The notes beneath the pieces are model-generated. The model was not told the DNA's origin, made no database searches, and saw only the letters and a program-made list of their open reading frames with translations. Made by a program: the position numbers and the translations under genes. Source: Strongylocentrotus droebachiensis (taxonomy: Eukaryota > Echinodermata > Echinoidea > Camarodonta > Strongylocentrotidae). From it: a stretch of DNA of 64,000 nt. The stretch spans positions 798,501 through 862,500 of the forward strand of contig JAVYIG010000094.1 in the NCBI GenBank assembly GCA_035222895.1, in the 5' to 3' direction. Positions within the stretch are counted from its first letter, which is position 1. Every line of letters starts with the position of its first letter. Positions 38,536 through 49,838 of this stretch are shown here, piece after piece.

Positions 38536-41518
38536 TATTAAAACAAATGTACATGTTAATGATGGAATATTCCTCTTTTAATGTGCAAATGTAGAGACAC
38601 ATAATTGTGTTCATTTGTTTCTTCTTTTTTTTTCCTTTTTTTTTTTGGGGGGGGGGTTCGTTTTTCATTTGATTCCCCATCTGGGTTCAAGAAAATTTAG
38701 GAGATTCTGAATTTTCCCCTCAAAATCAAAATACGATCGAAACGCAAACGTAAAGGTTCGAGGGTGCATTATAGCACTAAGAGGCTATAAATGCATGGAG
38801 TTTTATTGATCATGCAGGAAAAACAAGAAGAAGAAACTAGTCATTGATATACGGTGGTCTTTCTGCCACCGCGAAACGAAACGGCTGCATGCTATGTTTT
38901 GTTCTTGTTTCACGTTCCATAATGGACGTAATGTAATTGTGTTTAGTAAGAAAGCGAGTATGGCTATCGGCTAAATGAGTATTGATGCTTCCGATTTTCC
39001 ATACGAACTTCCAAAAGGAAACTGATATCCTTAATCGGATCCGGGGGTTGATATCGTGATCACGAACTTTTAGGCAGGTCCATCATTGTGTCATTTTATT
39101 ATTAATGATATGACTTTATGTAATAACGGAATTATCTACCTGCCTAAAGCTATTGACTTGCATGTGTTAATACCAATCACATTTGCAACAGGGACGAAAA
39201 ATCTCTTCAAACAGCCATTTCGCTCATTTCCCAGGGGGCATTCGGAAGTTGTTCGTATACTTCAAAAAGTTGCTTACCGAGTAACTATCAGGACTATAAT
39301 GAACGAATTGATTCAATGAAACTAATGCTGAATGATTAATGCTGAGTACTGTGCTGATTTTCTCATGATTTGTTAATGGTTGGAACTGATATTCGGGCCC
39401 TTTGCTGGGTCATTAGTCGACTTTTTGAAACAATGCTTGATCATGACTGAATAGGTCAGCCCAGAGGCGTTCATTCCGGGAAAGCAAGGAATGTAATGTC
39501 GATAATTAATGTTAATTAAAGGTAAGGCACTTAAATGATTAGCCGACAGGGATTTACCGAAGAAAGCTGTTAGCTACATTACAGGTATTAGGGGCTCATG
39601 TAGAAAATCAGAAACTTTTATATACGTTATAGGTAGTAAGTCCAACATCCCGTGCCACCGAGCACATTACAGGGTCTGGAGGGGCTGGATGGGTGATTAC
39701 AAAGCAGGTGGTTTTTATTTTCCACGTCACTATTAAAGTGGAAATGGTATAAATCCCTAGAGAATTAGTCAAGGGCCAGGATATGTGCTCCGACCAATCC
39801 TTGTTACTCCACAGGCCCCCCAAACAAATGGAGAAATGTAGAAAAAGAAACAATACCTATTCATAATTTAATTCCACGAAATGGATGGTACACTTATTAA
39901 TCCATATAATGTACTACAGAGTATTTATATTATTTCAAAATGATGTATTATTTCGCTCGGTCGCTACATTCTTTCGACAGTTAGATTTATAGGAGTATAT
40001 TCAATACTGCTCACCACCCTGGTAGAAAGCGGCAACGGATAGCAACCCCCCCCCCCCCCTAATAGACTCCGGATACTCTCTTTAAAGAAACTCCCTCAGT
40101 CTAAAACCCATGCGACAGGTTGTTACAGAGGAAAGTACAATGCTTGAACTTGGCTGAAAATGTCAACAATGTCATTTGCGAGGAAACTCCGTTGCCGAGA
40201 TCATTATATCAACCCTTCTTCTACGGGATGCAAACGAATATGAAGCTCTCAGGTTGCGTTCACATGCTCGTATATTCACGATTTCAAATCAGTTCAACAA
40301 AATAATGTCGACCTTTTGAAGAAAAGAAAAATGTACTTAATGTATACATTTCATAAATGTTATTGTTTACGAAGATAAATTGTATGTGTACTCTTGACGT
40401 ATTATTTCACACATCCTTTTCATCTACTCAATAAAAATTGAATTTTCTCAAATTTTCATTGCATGTCACATAGGAACAGAGCTTCAAAGTTTTTACAACG
40501 TTTCAAATGTTGTAAGCGTACACATGTACATCCAAGGAGATAGCGTAGGCACCATCAAAGTAGTATTATTACCCTAGCCATTTCGGGTTTATAGTTTCTC
40601 CAAGGGCTCTGAAAGCATTTGACGATTTTGTTTTTCCTACCAGGTGCTTATTTACTACACTTAGGTTGAGAGTAGAAATCGAACACTTGTTTCTAGAATA
40701 TGTTTAAGAAAAAATCGATGTGAATATATGTTGACAAAAATGTAACGTTTTACCTACATTGTTCATGTTTATCATTTCACGAAGTACAATGGGCTAAAAA
40801 TCAATGTGCACTATTTATTCCTAAAGGGTTTGGTGCTTGTCTTATTTAATATTGGGTATACGATAGAAAGTGAATGTTTTGTTACTTACAGCTGCTAATT
40901 CTATAAATTCATTCTCTAACATGCACTTGCACTAAAATGTGCAAAATGTTTGACGACGCTCATGTTCAAGTTCAAGATAAATTATCTAAATCTATTCTGC
41001 AAGCGACATCACATTACTATTAATTATATTTATTCTATTTGGAGATTCCATCTGATGCAAAAGATGAATAAACCAGTACGAAGGGCTACAAAAAAAACAT
41101 CAGCTAAGACCGAGTACAAATATTGAATGTTATTATGTAGATTTTCATAACAGTTTTTATTTTTACAATTTCGATACAATTATAGGTCTCATTACTTTGA
41201 GTGCGCTCCGGCAAGGATTCTTGGATACCAATAAATCCGCATAGGGGAGAACAAAAATATTGTTTCCCGAGAAATGTAAATCCTAGAATATAGATACGTC
41301 ACATTTTATTGATGTTAAGTATGCGTGTCCATGTTGTTTTTACAGGCCGCTGGGTAGATTAGGATAAATACTTTTAAAAGTAAAAAAATCTCGCATTTCG
41401 TGATAATAGTAGTTAAAAATAGGCAAGATTCATCTTTATCAAACGCAGTTTTTACAACCCCAGCCCCTGTTTTTGTTTCTCTCTTCATCTATTTATTTGT
41501 CCATCTCTGCCTTTCACG

Positions 41519-41753
41519 CACTCCCTCTCCCTCTCTCTCTCTTTTCTTCACTCCCTGCTTTCTCTCACCCCTCTCTCCCTCTCTCTCTCTCTTTCTCTAC
41601 CTATATAGCCTATCTAAAAATGTATATCCCGTCTTTCCCTATCTCCCTGTCTTTCTCTCTCTTTCTCTCCCTCTCCTTCTCTTTCTTTCTCTCTCTCTCT
41701 CTCTCTCTCCCTCTCTATCTCTCTCTCTCCCTCTCTATCTCTCTTTCTCCCTA
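41519..41753. repeat. CT-rich microsatellite region
   Basis: CTCTCTC and CTTTCTC blocks over about 230 bp. The 152-codon plus-strand frame through it (41400-41858) is Ser/Leu/Pro repeat translation, not a gene. Confidence 0.9.
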
Positions 41754-42712
41754 CCTCATGTCTTGATTTATTCTACCCTTATTTTCTCCCTCTTATTTTG
41801 TGTCGACGAAGGTGATCTGATCTACCTATTGGTGAAAATAGACCAGCTAAATTCGTGACATCAAGATCCGAGATCTAATTAGTACCGATCATAGTCCCAC
41901 ATGTTTACATCTTCGTCAGTCGCGAACAATATAAGACCGAATACCTCCCACGGGAGTGTATTCCTAAATCTGCTGAAGCGTCTGAGATTTATGACGCGGA
42001 GAAATGAGGAGAAAGAAGAGGGAAAAGGTGATCGCTAAATTAGGCTGCTAAATTTTCAATCATCGACGGGTGGTTTTTAGGAGTGAGAGAGAGGGAGAGA
42101 GAGAATGTTGGGATGACATGATAATAGGTGGAGGGTGAAGAAAATACATGTAAATTGCAAGTCAACCCTTTCGTGATAATTATTCCACATTTTTTGGTTT
42201 GGCTCAATACCTTTTGATTTAAAGGCCTGAAAACTTTACCAGATACACGAGTAGAAATGTCAACAATGTCTGCACACACTGTATCCATTTTTGTTACATG
42301 ACTATGTTGCATTTGATTCTAGAAATTTCAAGAAGAAAAAATAAGTTGTACATTCTTTAAATCGGCAACACAATGAGAGATTACAAATCCTAGCTTTTAG
42401 TTTTAAAAAGCCAATTTTAAAACATTTCGTCAACATTCTCGCCTGTATATATTGTTTTCTGAGACTTTGCATTTTATTATATACCACTGCAGCGATAATT
42501 AAACAAATATGATTGTTGCAAATTTGAACAACAATATGTGCTAGATTTAGCCCTAAAAATAAATCCCGTCCTAAATGGATAAACATAGTATTCTAATTTA
42601 CTTTTTTGGGTATATAGTAGGAAATACAGGCAGGTTTATATGTTAGATGCTGCTTGTAACGGTCGGCTTGCATGGTGATGTAGATATACAGTAGGCTTGC
42701 GGGTGCACCATG

Positions 42713-42738
42713 TGAGAGAGAGAGAGAGAGAGAGAGAG
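42713..42738. repeat. (GA)n microsatellite
   Basis: A pure GA run directly downstream, on the minus strand, of the two stem-loops. In that orientation it would be a terminal CT tract. Confidence 0.95.
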
Positions 42739-42746
42739 GAATGAGG

Positions 42747-42762
42747 AGTCCTGAAAAGGACT
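42747..42762 (-). terminator. Second histone-type 3' stem-loop sequence
   Basis: The minus strand reads AGTCCTTTTCAGGACT: a 6-bp stem (AGTCCT/AGGACT) with the loop TTTC. It is identical to the upstream copy at 42793-42808, but lacks the purine box behind it; a CT tract follows instead. It may be a duplicate of the first signal. Confidence 0.5.
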
Positions 42763-42774
42763 TTGACTAGGAAA

Positions 42775-42808
42775 TCTTTCTTGGGGCTGTGTAGTCCTGA
42801 AAAGGACT
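42775..42808 (-). terminator. Histone-type 3' end signal: stem-loop plus CAAGAAAGA box
   Basis: On the minus strand AACAAACAGTCC opens a stem-loop, AGTCCTTTTCAGGACT (42808-42793), with 6-bp stem, TTTC loop and G-C second pair. Nine bases later comes CAAGAAAGA (42783-42775). Replication-dependent histone mRNAs in animals end at such a stem-loop. The CAAGAAAGA spacer element, pairing with U7 snRNA, is the form known from sea urchins. Stem geometry, loop and spacing all agree. No histone coding sequence lies upstream (coordinates above 42836), so the signal is orphaned or belongs to a retroelement or pseudogene. Confidence 0.6.
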
Positions 42809-42835
42809 GTTTGTTATCTTTCTTAGCTAATAGTT

Positions 42836-43036
42836 CTAAGGAGAAGTATTGCGCTCGGAGAGGATGAGTGGCTCGACGTTTCGAACGGAAGTAAAGGGAA
42901 GTACAAATACTAAGAAATACAGAGAGTTAATTCCATAGGCGTAGGGCAACAGTTTGAAAGTATTTGGAGCCAGCCTGTTTCGGGATTTGGGAATGATAAG
43001 GGAAGGTGCTGATGTAAAGGTCGAAGTGAATGTCAT
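42836..43036 (-). pseudogene. Possible LINE C-terminal fragment upstream of the stem-loops
   Basis: A 66-codon frame contains FKLLPYAY and FVLPFTSVRNVEPL. It loosely resembles the end of CR1/Jockey-type reverse transcriptases (a pattern like SFFPRTIRDWNSL) but lacks the conserved Trp. It ends 27 bp before the first histone-type stem-loop. It is clearly not a core histone. It may equally be a chance frame. Confidence 0.2.
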
Positions 43037-43529
43037 GTTCCCTGTTGTTGGAAGAGTGAGGGGATGTTATGATGAAGAGAGGCTGATATATAGCTCTAAA
43101 AGTTTGTCCAAGTATCCACTTTGATTAACGTATGCTTAAAAAGTCAAGGTTTCAAGATCATTAGGTACATGTACATTGGCCGTTAATTGCACATACGGGG
43201 GTAACATGCAGTGAAGAAGTGAAACCAGTCTAGGTGATTTTCGATATCTAGGCCTTCCTTCCGACTACATGATATAAATCAAATAGATTTTTGTTTTCTT
43301 TATCTTGTTCTCAGACCACTTGTCGTGGCTACAATATTGAAGTTTTGTGACAGCAATTGTGCTAAAAATAATTTTAGAGCGTTGATCGTAAGTAACACGG
43401 TTGTAAATGTTGTAATAGTATAAACTTAAAATAAATGTCTCACAACGGGTTTTGTGAATCCTTTTTTTTTATAATATGACAAATGATACCTTCATGTGCG
43501 AATATGTATGTGAAAAGTGACCCAGTTAC

Positions 43530-44325
43530 CGTGGTTATATATCAAGTATTTTGTGTTACAGTTTCGTTCTGCTATTAACTAGGGTCTTCTCCGGAACAAA
43601 TGAGAACTGTGTCATGCCCCTCTCACTCTCCACGCACATAAACAAACAACAAGTCATGAATACCCACTGAAACATTATGACTGAAACATATTATGACGGA
43701 GACCCAGATATATGAGGACGTTTAACATAATCCATGATTATAAATTAAGTATTTTGCGTTACAGTTTCGTTCTGCTATTAACTAGGGTCTTCTTCGGAAC
43801 AAATGAGAACTGTGTCAGGCCCCTCTCACTCTCCACGCACATAAACAAACAACAAGTCATGAATACCCACTGAAACATATGACGGAGACCCAGATATATG
43901 GGGACGTTTAACATAATCCATGATTATAAATTAAGTATTTTGCGTTACAGTTTCGTTCTGCTATTAACTAGGGTCTTCTCCGGAACAAATGAGAACTGTG
44001 TCAGGCCCCTCTCACTCTCCACGCACATAAACAAACAACAAGTCATGAATACCCACTGAAACATAATTATGACTGAAACATATGACGGAGACCCAGATAT
44101 ATGAGGACGTTTAACACAATCCATGATTATTTATTAAGTATTTTGTGTTACAGTTTCGTTCTGCTATTAACTAGGGTCTTCTCCGGAACAAATGAGAACT
44201 GTGTCAGGCCCCTCTCACTCTCCACGCACATAAACAAACAACAAGTCTAGAATACCCACTGAAACATTTGACTGAAACATATGACGGAGACCCAGATATA
44301 TGAGGACGTTTAACATAATCCATAT
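43530..44325. repeat. Four-copy tandem array, unit about 186-203 bp
   Basis: The word AAGTATTTTG begins each unit at 43544, 43747, 43933 and 44136. Each unit then has GTTACAGTTTCGTTCTGC, AACTAGGGTCTTC, GAGAACTGTGTCA.GCCCC, CTCTCCACGCACATAAAC and GAGGACGTTTAACA. Copies are nearly identical. They differ mainly in a GAAACATATGA-containing segment, which is duplicated or deleted; this shortens the second unit by about 17 bp. The last copy stops at CATAATCCAT near 44323, where unique sequence begins. No frame spans the unit. Confidence 0.95.
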
Positions 44326-44834
44326 CCGGCAATCCTCCTCTTCAACCATGTTCCATGTCAACGTATCCGTTGTTAGACAGAAGAGTAAATACCTTCTTGA
44401 CTGGTTTAGGGGGGGGTATGTCGGGGCCTCCTCATGTGTACACAACGACGCGGCTCCTTCAATCAAACTAAGCGGTTCGACCGACATTGCGTGGCGTCTT
44501 TTGGCGAGGTATACTGTCAATTACTACCACCGTCCGGAGTACCACGGGCGTAAACCCTAGGGGATAGGGAGTTATACATCTCCCCATGCACAAAACACGC
44601 ATAGTTTTGAGGTAGGGGGTTGCCTGTAGAAAAATACCCAGAACACACACACCTTTCAAGGAAAAGGCGATTCAGAATCAATGGACTCTTATGGCAGTGA
44701 TATATTTTTCTTAAAATTATTGAAATAGCTAGTACAATCAGATTTGTAGCGACCTAAAAATGAGTTCCATTTGTTTTCGATGCTTTTTATTTTATAGATG
44801 TAAACATTATGTCTGAGTTGTGTGCGTTGGTTTA

Positions 44835-44879
44835 TGTGTGTGTACGTGTGTGTGTGCGTGTGTGTGTGTGTGTGTGTGT
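44835..44879. repeat. (TG)n microsatellite
   Basis: TGTGTG with single CG interruptions. Confidence 0.95.
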
Positions 44880-46123
44880 TCGCGCGACAAAACTTTGGCG
44901 CCTTGGCGATAACCACCCCCTTCCTCCCTTACCCACACTCCTTCGAACGGGTTTACGACACTGCCGAGTATTATTGATGTTCAGGAGCGACGAAGGAAAC
45001 GAATTGCGAGGAAATTATGGCATGGTTCTTAGGATGTTCGAATTTCGACTGATATACCATTCAGCGAACTATCGAGTGAGGGCAGGAGAGTCGTAAGTAC
45101 CACCGGAAAGTAATTTGCGATCAATCGCATTATCATATTACAAGTCTTATAATTATTGGCAAGTGCGTCGCGAAGTTGTGGCATGCATCAAAGGTATAGA
45201 GTGAAAGTATTGCCACTCTTTTCGATGATGGAATTCATAATTAAAAGCAAAGAGAACAAAGGAAAGTAGATCAAAATAGCGGGAATATGTATTAAATCGA
45301 TAAATCTTTCATTATGATTTTGTTTTCTATCGTGATAATTAATTTTATCCGTTTTATTTCAGGTCAGATCCTGATAAATTTACAAGAAATGATATTACTT
45401 CATATATGGCCATGTCAATGCGCAAATAGTGCTATTAATTAAATATTTATTGAACATTTTCGGTAAACTTTCTTCTTTTTGTCTTATTTTTCACGCCCTA
45501 CATTTGAACGCAGACAAAAATACGTTTTATTATTATGGTTTCGTGAAAGCTTTAGGCAAGGGTGGTACCTCACGGCGTTGTAGGTTTACTGAATGAAGGG
45601 AACTAGCAGCTAGGAAGGACAACCAGATAAAAAGGTATGTTACCAGATTAAATGTAAAATAAGAAGATCAAGGTTAAGCAGTTGAGCAAACCGATGGAAT
45701 TTTACCAATAAGGTTTTTTTCCAAAGGAAACACCAGAAGCCAACAACATTGAGACTGTAAACACATAGGTAATGATAGACGGTTGTCCTCTTTACATGCT
45801 ATCTTAAGTAAGAGTAGTGTTTCAAATCAATTGAATGTTATCAATATATGGGTGTTTCGTCCCTTTAAGCAAGGTGATGAGTGACTGACATTTAAGCGGC
45901 CCATTATCCGATCTGAGCGTGAATGCGGGTAATTACTCCAGGATGTTTGGACGCACGCACACCCACACGCACACAGGTGAAACACGAACGGATAAACATC
46001 GAAGTGATGAGCAGAAGATCGCCGCGTATATGGCACACATACGATGCCGTCAAGGCGAAACCTCCCACAAAATACGATCTTTTCTTATCAGTTCACCCAA
46101 AAGATAGACTTCACAGAAGAAAA

Positions 46124-46228
46124 AGTAGTAGTAGTAGAAGTAGTAGTAGTAGTAGCAGCAGCAATAGTAGTAGTAGTAGTAATAATACTTAATAGTAGTA
46201 GCAGAAGTAGTAGTAGCGTTAGAAGAAG
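46124..46228. repeat. (AGT)n trinucleotide repeat
   Basis: AGT/AGC triplets over about 100 bp. The poly-Ser or poly-Val frames across it are artefacts. Confidence 0.95.
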
Positions 46229-46622
46229 TAGAAGTAGAACATCTATTTTTACTATTATGATTTTAGAATCCCAGTCAGTCGGAACTAGTAAGATATTTAG
46301 AATTAGCCAATCATTAACGATCGACTTCCGTTATCGAAACACCCATCAAATATTTTGAAGGAAATGGAAAAACCTTTGAAATGTTGGATTACGTTGACCT
46401 TATTGCCTTTTGGCCTGATTTTTTTAGCTTTTTGTTTATTCCTATTAATAAATTTGATTTTGGTGCGATTCCTAAAATATTGATATTTAGAGGAAATTGA
46501 TCCAACCACGGTCAATATGGTCATGGATCGAACTTCATGGCAGTGAGTGCCAGCCATAGCCACGCTGCAGCATCTCCCAGCCAAAAGAAGAAGAAGAAGA
46601 ATCTTCATTCAGGTTCTAGTCA

Positions 46623-46624
<2 letters not shown>

Positions 46625-46660
<36 letters not shown>
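46625..46660. repeat. (CT)n microsatellite
   Basis: About 18 uninterrupted CT dinucleotides. Confidence 0.95.
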
Positions 46661-46662
<2 letters not shown>

Positions 46663-47007
46663 GGCGAGCTGCCCCTGTTTATTAGTGAAGCTGCCATGGT
46701 AATGAATCCATTTCATTGTTACAGATCGCCATGCGGCTATTGATCCAGACTTTGAAAAGACTGATTGATAAATGGGAACAGAGCAGATTGAAGGGGTGGC
46801 TGGATGACAAGAGCTGATGTCGATTATTGGGCTACTCGCACGCGACTTCAAGTAACGAATGGCTTCAAAGCCAACGTGATGACGCACACTGAGAAGACAT
46901 TCGCCACCTTGAAATGAATTAATTTTATAATGATATGTCCACAATTTTTCACATCAACTTTAGGTAAACATTCTGTCTCTATAGTATACAAATATACACT
47001 GTCTTGA

Positions 47008-47129
47008 GAGGTTCTGGTTAATACTATGCGCAAGAGGTGACTCCAATAATACTATTTGCTGAGGGGCGCAGCCCCAAAGCAAATGGTGCTTTTGGAGTCA
47101 CCGAGGCCCATAGTTTTAACCAGTACCTC
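47008..47129. mobile_element. Hairpin MITE-like inverted repeat
   Basis: The left arm GAGGTTCTGGTTAATACTAT continues through GAGGTGACTCCAATA and TATTTGCTGAGGGGC. It is mirrored by the right arm, whose reverse complement begins GAGGTACTGGTTAAAACTAT and continues through GGTGACTCCAAAAGC and CATTTGCTTTGGGGC. The centre is only a few bases. The arms differ at a modest number of sites. No target duplication was identified. Confidence 0.7.
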
Positions 47130-47731
47130 GAAAAGAAGGCATTTTATATTTGTTTTAATTCCTGGATCAAAAAGTTATGGGGTGTTTTTTTTTGTTGAAA
47201 TTTTTGATTTTTTTTTTTTTTTTTTTTTTTTAAAGTTTAGAACATTTTAAATTTTTTAAATTACAGTTTTTATTTTTTTTAAGAATTACAAAAAGAAATA
47301 AAACAAAAGAAATTATAAAATAAGATCTTTAAAAAATTAAATTTCAAAAAATAATTAAAAAATGTCAACTCCTAAATAGTACTGTCATATAATACTTTCT
47401 AAAAACCAATCAAAAGCCAATACATTTTTGATGCAGGATATAATTATTATTATCAACATTCGATAATAAATGTCAATACAGTATATAATTTAATGTTATT
47501 CAGGATTTAAAAAAAATAACTTGGTTTGATTCGCAGATTTACTTGTAAGGCAGTTGATGGTTGACAAAATGAGTAAAGATATCCTGAACTTTAAATAAAA
47601 CTATAATAGAAATTTTGAAGTTCATACAATTCCATATATCGTTTCGACCAATGTTCTTGAGTAAAACCTAAATTAGAGCTTGTACAAGACTTGTTCAAAG
47701 CTGATCGCCATGGCTGAAGCAATGCCTTGAA
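47130..47731. other. Very AT-rich non-coding stretch
   Basis: Poly-T runs at about 47209-47231 and A/T-rich sequence to about 47510. No gene. Confidence 0.65.
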
Positions 47732-47937
47732 ACGCTTCCGTCTTTAATAAATTATTCACAGTTAATTCATACGTTAAATACTTAATCATAATCATGGGTT
47801 TAACACCTCCCTCGATCATTCATTAATATCATTCACGCTTCCGCCTTAAATAAATTATTGACACTCAATTCTTACGCTAAATACCTAATTATATTCCTGG
47901 GTTTAATGCATCCCTTGATTGTGCATTAATTTCATTA
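47732..47937. repeat. 103-bp tandem duplication, two diverged copies
   Basis: ACGCTTCCGTCTTTAATAAA at 47732 recurs as ACGCTTCCGCCTTAAATAAA at 47835. Both copies continue with TTATT.ACA, GGGTTTAA and CATTAAT.TCATT. Confidence 0.8.
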
Positions 47938-49013
47938 CTATCATCAGCGCATTGTATCCTTTGGAACAGGCGTTTTAATAAAAAAAAAATTATTATTAGC
48001 AGTAGTAGTCGTAGAAGTAGTAATAATAGAATAATTATTATTTTTATTGTCCATCTTTTAATATCATAACCACATAGCTCACTCACGACGATGTACGGAC
48101 GACTTTAATAAGGAGATAGCGCAGTACATGTAATGCTTTTTGCGACTCTAATTTCATTTTCTTTTTCTTCTTCTTCGTCATCTCCTTCTTTTTCGTATTC
48201 TTCTTTTATTTTCAATTATTATGAATCTGGTTTAAACCCAAGTAGGCCATCAGGAACGATTTTTGTTATGGGAAATATCATATATACCAGTCTGCCAAAG
48301 CATATCACATCAAAGTTAGAGGTCGCTTCTCTCCGTTTCTTTAATAATACAAAATTGAGAAGGAAGACTGTCTCGATGTTTAATACATACTCATATTGCA
48401 CCGAATCATCGGTCCTCGATTTAATATGAAATTCGTGATATTGACATTGCCTGTCAGAGTGTCAAAAATATTTAGAGCACGGCATCGTGATTTTCATTTC
48501 ATATTCATTTCCGAACTCGAGGGATGTAATATGGAGGGAAAATTCACCCCCCCCCCCCACCCCTCATGTGGGGGGAAGAATTCAAACAGAGTTCGAAGGT
48601 TATACAGAATAAGTATTCTGGGATGTGAATTAGCCACAATTCATCCTCCCCACCCACCCTATCATAAGATTAACAACAATGGTTGCCAATGTGTAGATTT
48701 TGGACGAAGACAGTTCTCCTACTCTTAGCGTTTGAAGCCTCTTTAAAAGCTCTCCGTTCCATCACAGTGGCAATGGAATTAAACTGCATATAGATAAATG
48801 TATATAAATAAATGAAACTATAATAAGTTCATACGTTTCTTCTTCCCTGCATACGAAACTAGGTTGTTTTTCCAATCGCATGACCCAAGACATAATTATG
48901 GAAAACTAGCTGCATCGAAGGCAACATCAGAAGGAAATTGGCAATGATGTACTTCATCAACCCCATAACCCTTTCATTTTTCCATCCTAAAAAAAATCAG
49001 TGTATTGTGAGGT
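47938..49013. other. Non-coding stretch, no gene seen
   Basis: It contains AGT/TTC-type trinucleotide patches near 47990-48035 and 48160-48210 and a poly-C run at about 48547-48558. No exon recognised. Confidence 0.55.
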
Positions 49014-49157
49014 CGTCTGGGTAGCGTCTCACGAAACCGTCATAAGTACAAGTTCACCGACATCCCATTGAAATGCGTGTATTAAGTTTGACACGCGTTT
49101 CAATGGGATGTCGGTGAACTTGTACTGATGACGGTTTCATGAAACGCTGCCCTGGAC
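49014..49157. mobile_element. Palindromic MITE, about 144 bp
   Basis: The left arm to GCGTGT at 49080 and the right arm from ACACGC at 49091 pair almost perfectly through AGTACAAGTTCACCGACATC, CCATTGAAA and GAAACCGTCAT. The loop is about 10 bp. Outer parts (CGTCTGGGTAGCGT against CGTCCAGGGCAGCGT) are less well matched. The structure is typical of a foldback MITE; superfamily unknown. Confidence 0.75.
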
Positions 49158-49344
49158 GTCGCCTACCAGGCAGCGAACAGGTGGAAATCCATCACTTTGA
49201 TTTCAATTGAAAAGAAGCGATGCAATGATTTGGCCAGAATCAGATTTTCGATTTGAGTAATGCGCGGCTGCCATCAATAACAAGAGACACCACTCACGTC
49301 ACCCACGTAGAGGGGCTCGTTCACACTGCCGTCTTGAATCGCCT

Positions 49345-49838
49345 ATTTCATTTCATTCATTTCATTTATTTATTTAAGCACGGAGGCCTACCTCAGCCCA
49401 CGGACTGTTCTTCCGTAGGGCCGTGCATACATTAAAACATATAATATCAAAATAACATATATACAACATAATTCAACATAATAATGATAACATAAATATA
49501 TACAAAACAAATATAACATACACTAAAAATACATATGAAATATTTAAAGGGGACGGGGATTACTCATTAAGGGCTCTTGATTCCATATACTTATTTAGAT
49601 TGCGTTTGAAATTCATAATAGATAACTCACGTTTAAGTTCTGGTGAGATTGAGTTCCAGCATTTCGCACCGAAATAGCTGAAACTCTTTTTTTTGTTTAA
49701 ACATGTTTTTAATTTAGGTAGTAAAAAAAAATTGTTTGAATTTCTCATATTATAATTACATTTTTTTAGTTCAAATAAATCTAGCAAGTATTTAGGACAA
49801 TTATGATTAGCAATTGTATACATCATTGAAATGATCAA
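49345..49838 (-). mobile_element. 5'-truncated LINE, minus strand
   Basis: The element reads on the minus strand: a C-terminal reverse transcriptase remnant (49838-49560), then an AT-rich 3' untranslated region. Next come GCACGGCCCTACGG, ACAGTCCGTGGGCTGAGG and GGCCTCCGTGCTTAAATAAA, and a tail of AAATGAATGAAATGAAATAG type near 49345. The GCACGG…CCGTGC hairpin just before a microsatellite tail is a regular feature of CR1/L2-like 3' ends. Everything 5' of the last ~90 codons is missing. Confidence 0.75.
49560..49838 (-). pseudogene. C-terminal end of a CR1/L2-like LINE reverse transcriptase polyprotein
   Basis: The 92-residue frame contains CPKYLLDLFELK, NYNMRNSNNFFLLPK and KKSFSYFGAKCWNSISPELK, then FKRNLNKYM. 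This is the conserved order at the very C-terminus of many CR1/L2/Rex-type proteins (P.YL..LF, then RNS..F.LP, then SFSY.GAK.WNSL, then FK..LK.YL). The catalytic palm motifs are absent because of 5' truncation, so it cannot act on its own. The methionine at the start is incidental. Confidence 0.75.

Larger units (their letters stand above)
32346..42710. other. About 10 kb of AT-rich DNA without a recognised gene
   Basis: Apart from the microsatellites listed separately, there are short poly-T, poly-A and poly-C runs (for example 36318-36331 and 40046-40059) and the dispersed motif at 36983-37010. Frames here are short, overlap on both strands and show no domain. No splice-bounded conserved exon was recognised. 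It is consistent with intergenic sequence or a large intron. Confidence 0.5.
44326..47007. other. Non-coding stretch, no gene seen
   Basis: AT-rich sequence with the microsatellites listed separately and a short purine/CA patch near 45956-45975. No conserved exon recognised. Confidence 0.55.

Noticed and set aside
41400-41858. 152-codon plus-strand open frame
   Set aside because: It is a translation of CT microsatellite (Ser/Leu/Pro/Phe runs) with no domain.
42747-42808. Bacterial-style intrinsic terminators
   Set aside because: The hairpins lack a U-tract directly after the stem, and the 6-bp stem/TTTC loop plus CAAGAAAGA box fits a histone signal instead.
43530-44325. CRISPR-like array
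   Set aside because: The whole ~200-bp unit is repeated with no short-repeat/unique-spacer alternation, and the DNA is eukaryotic.
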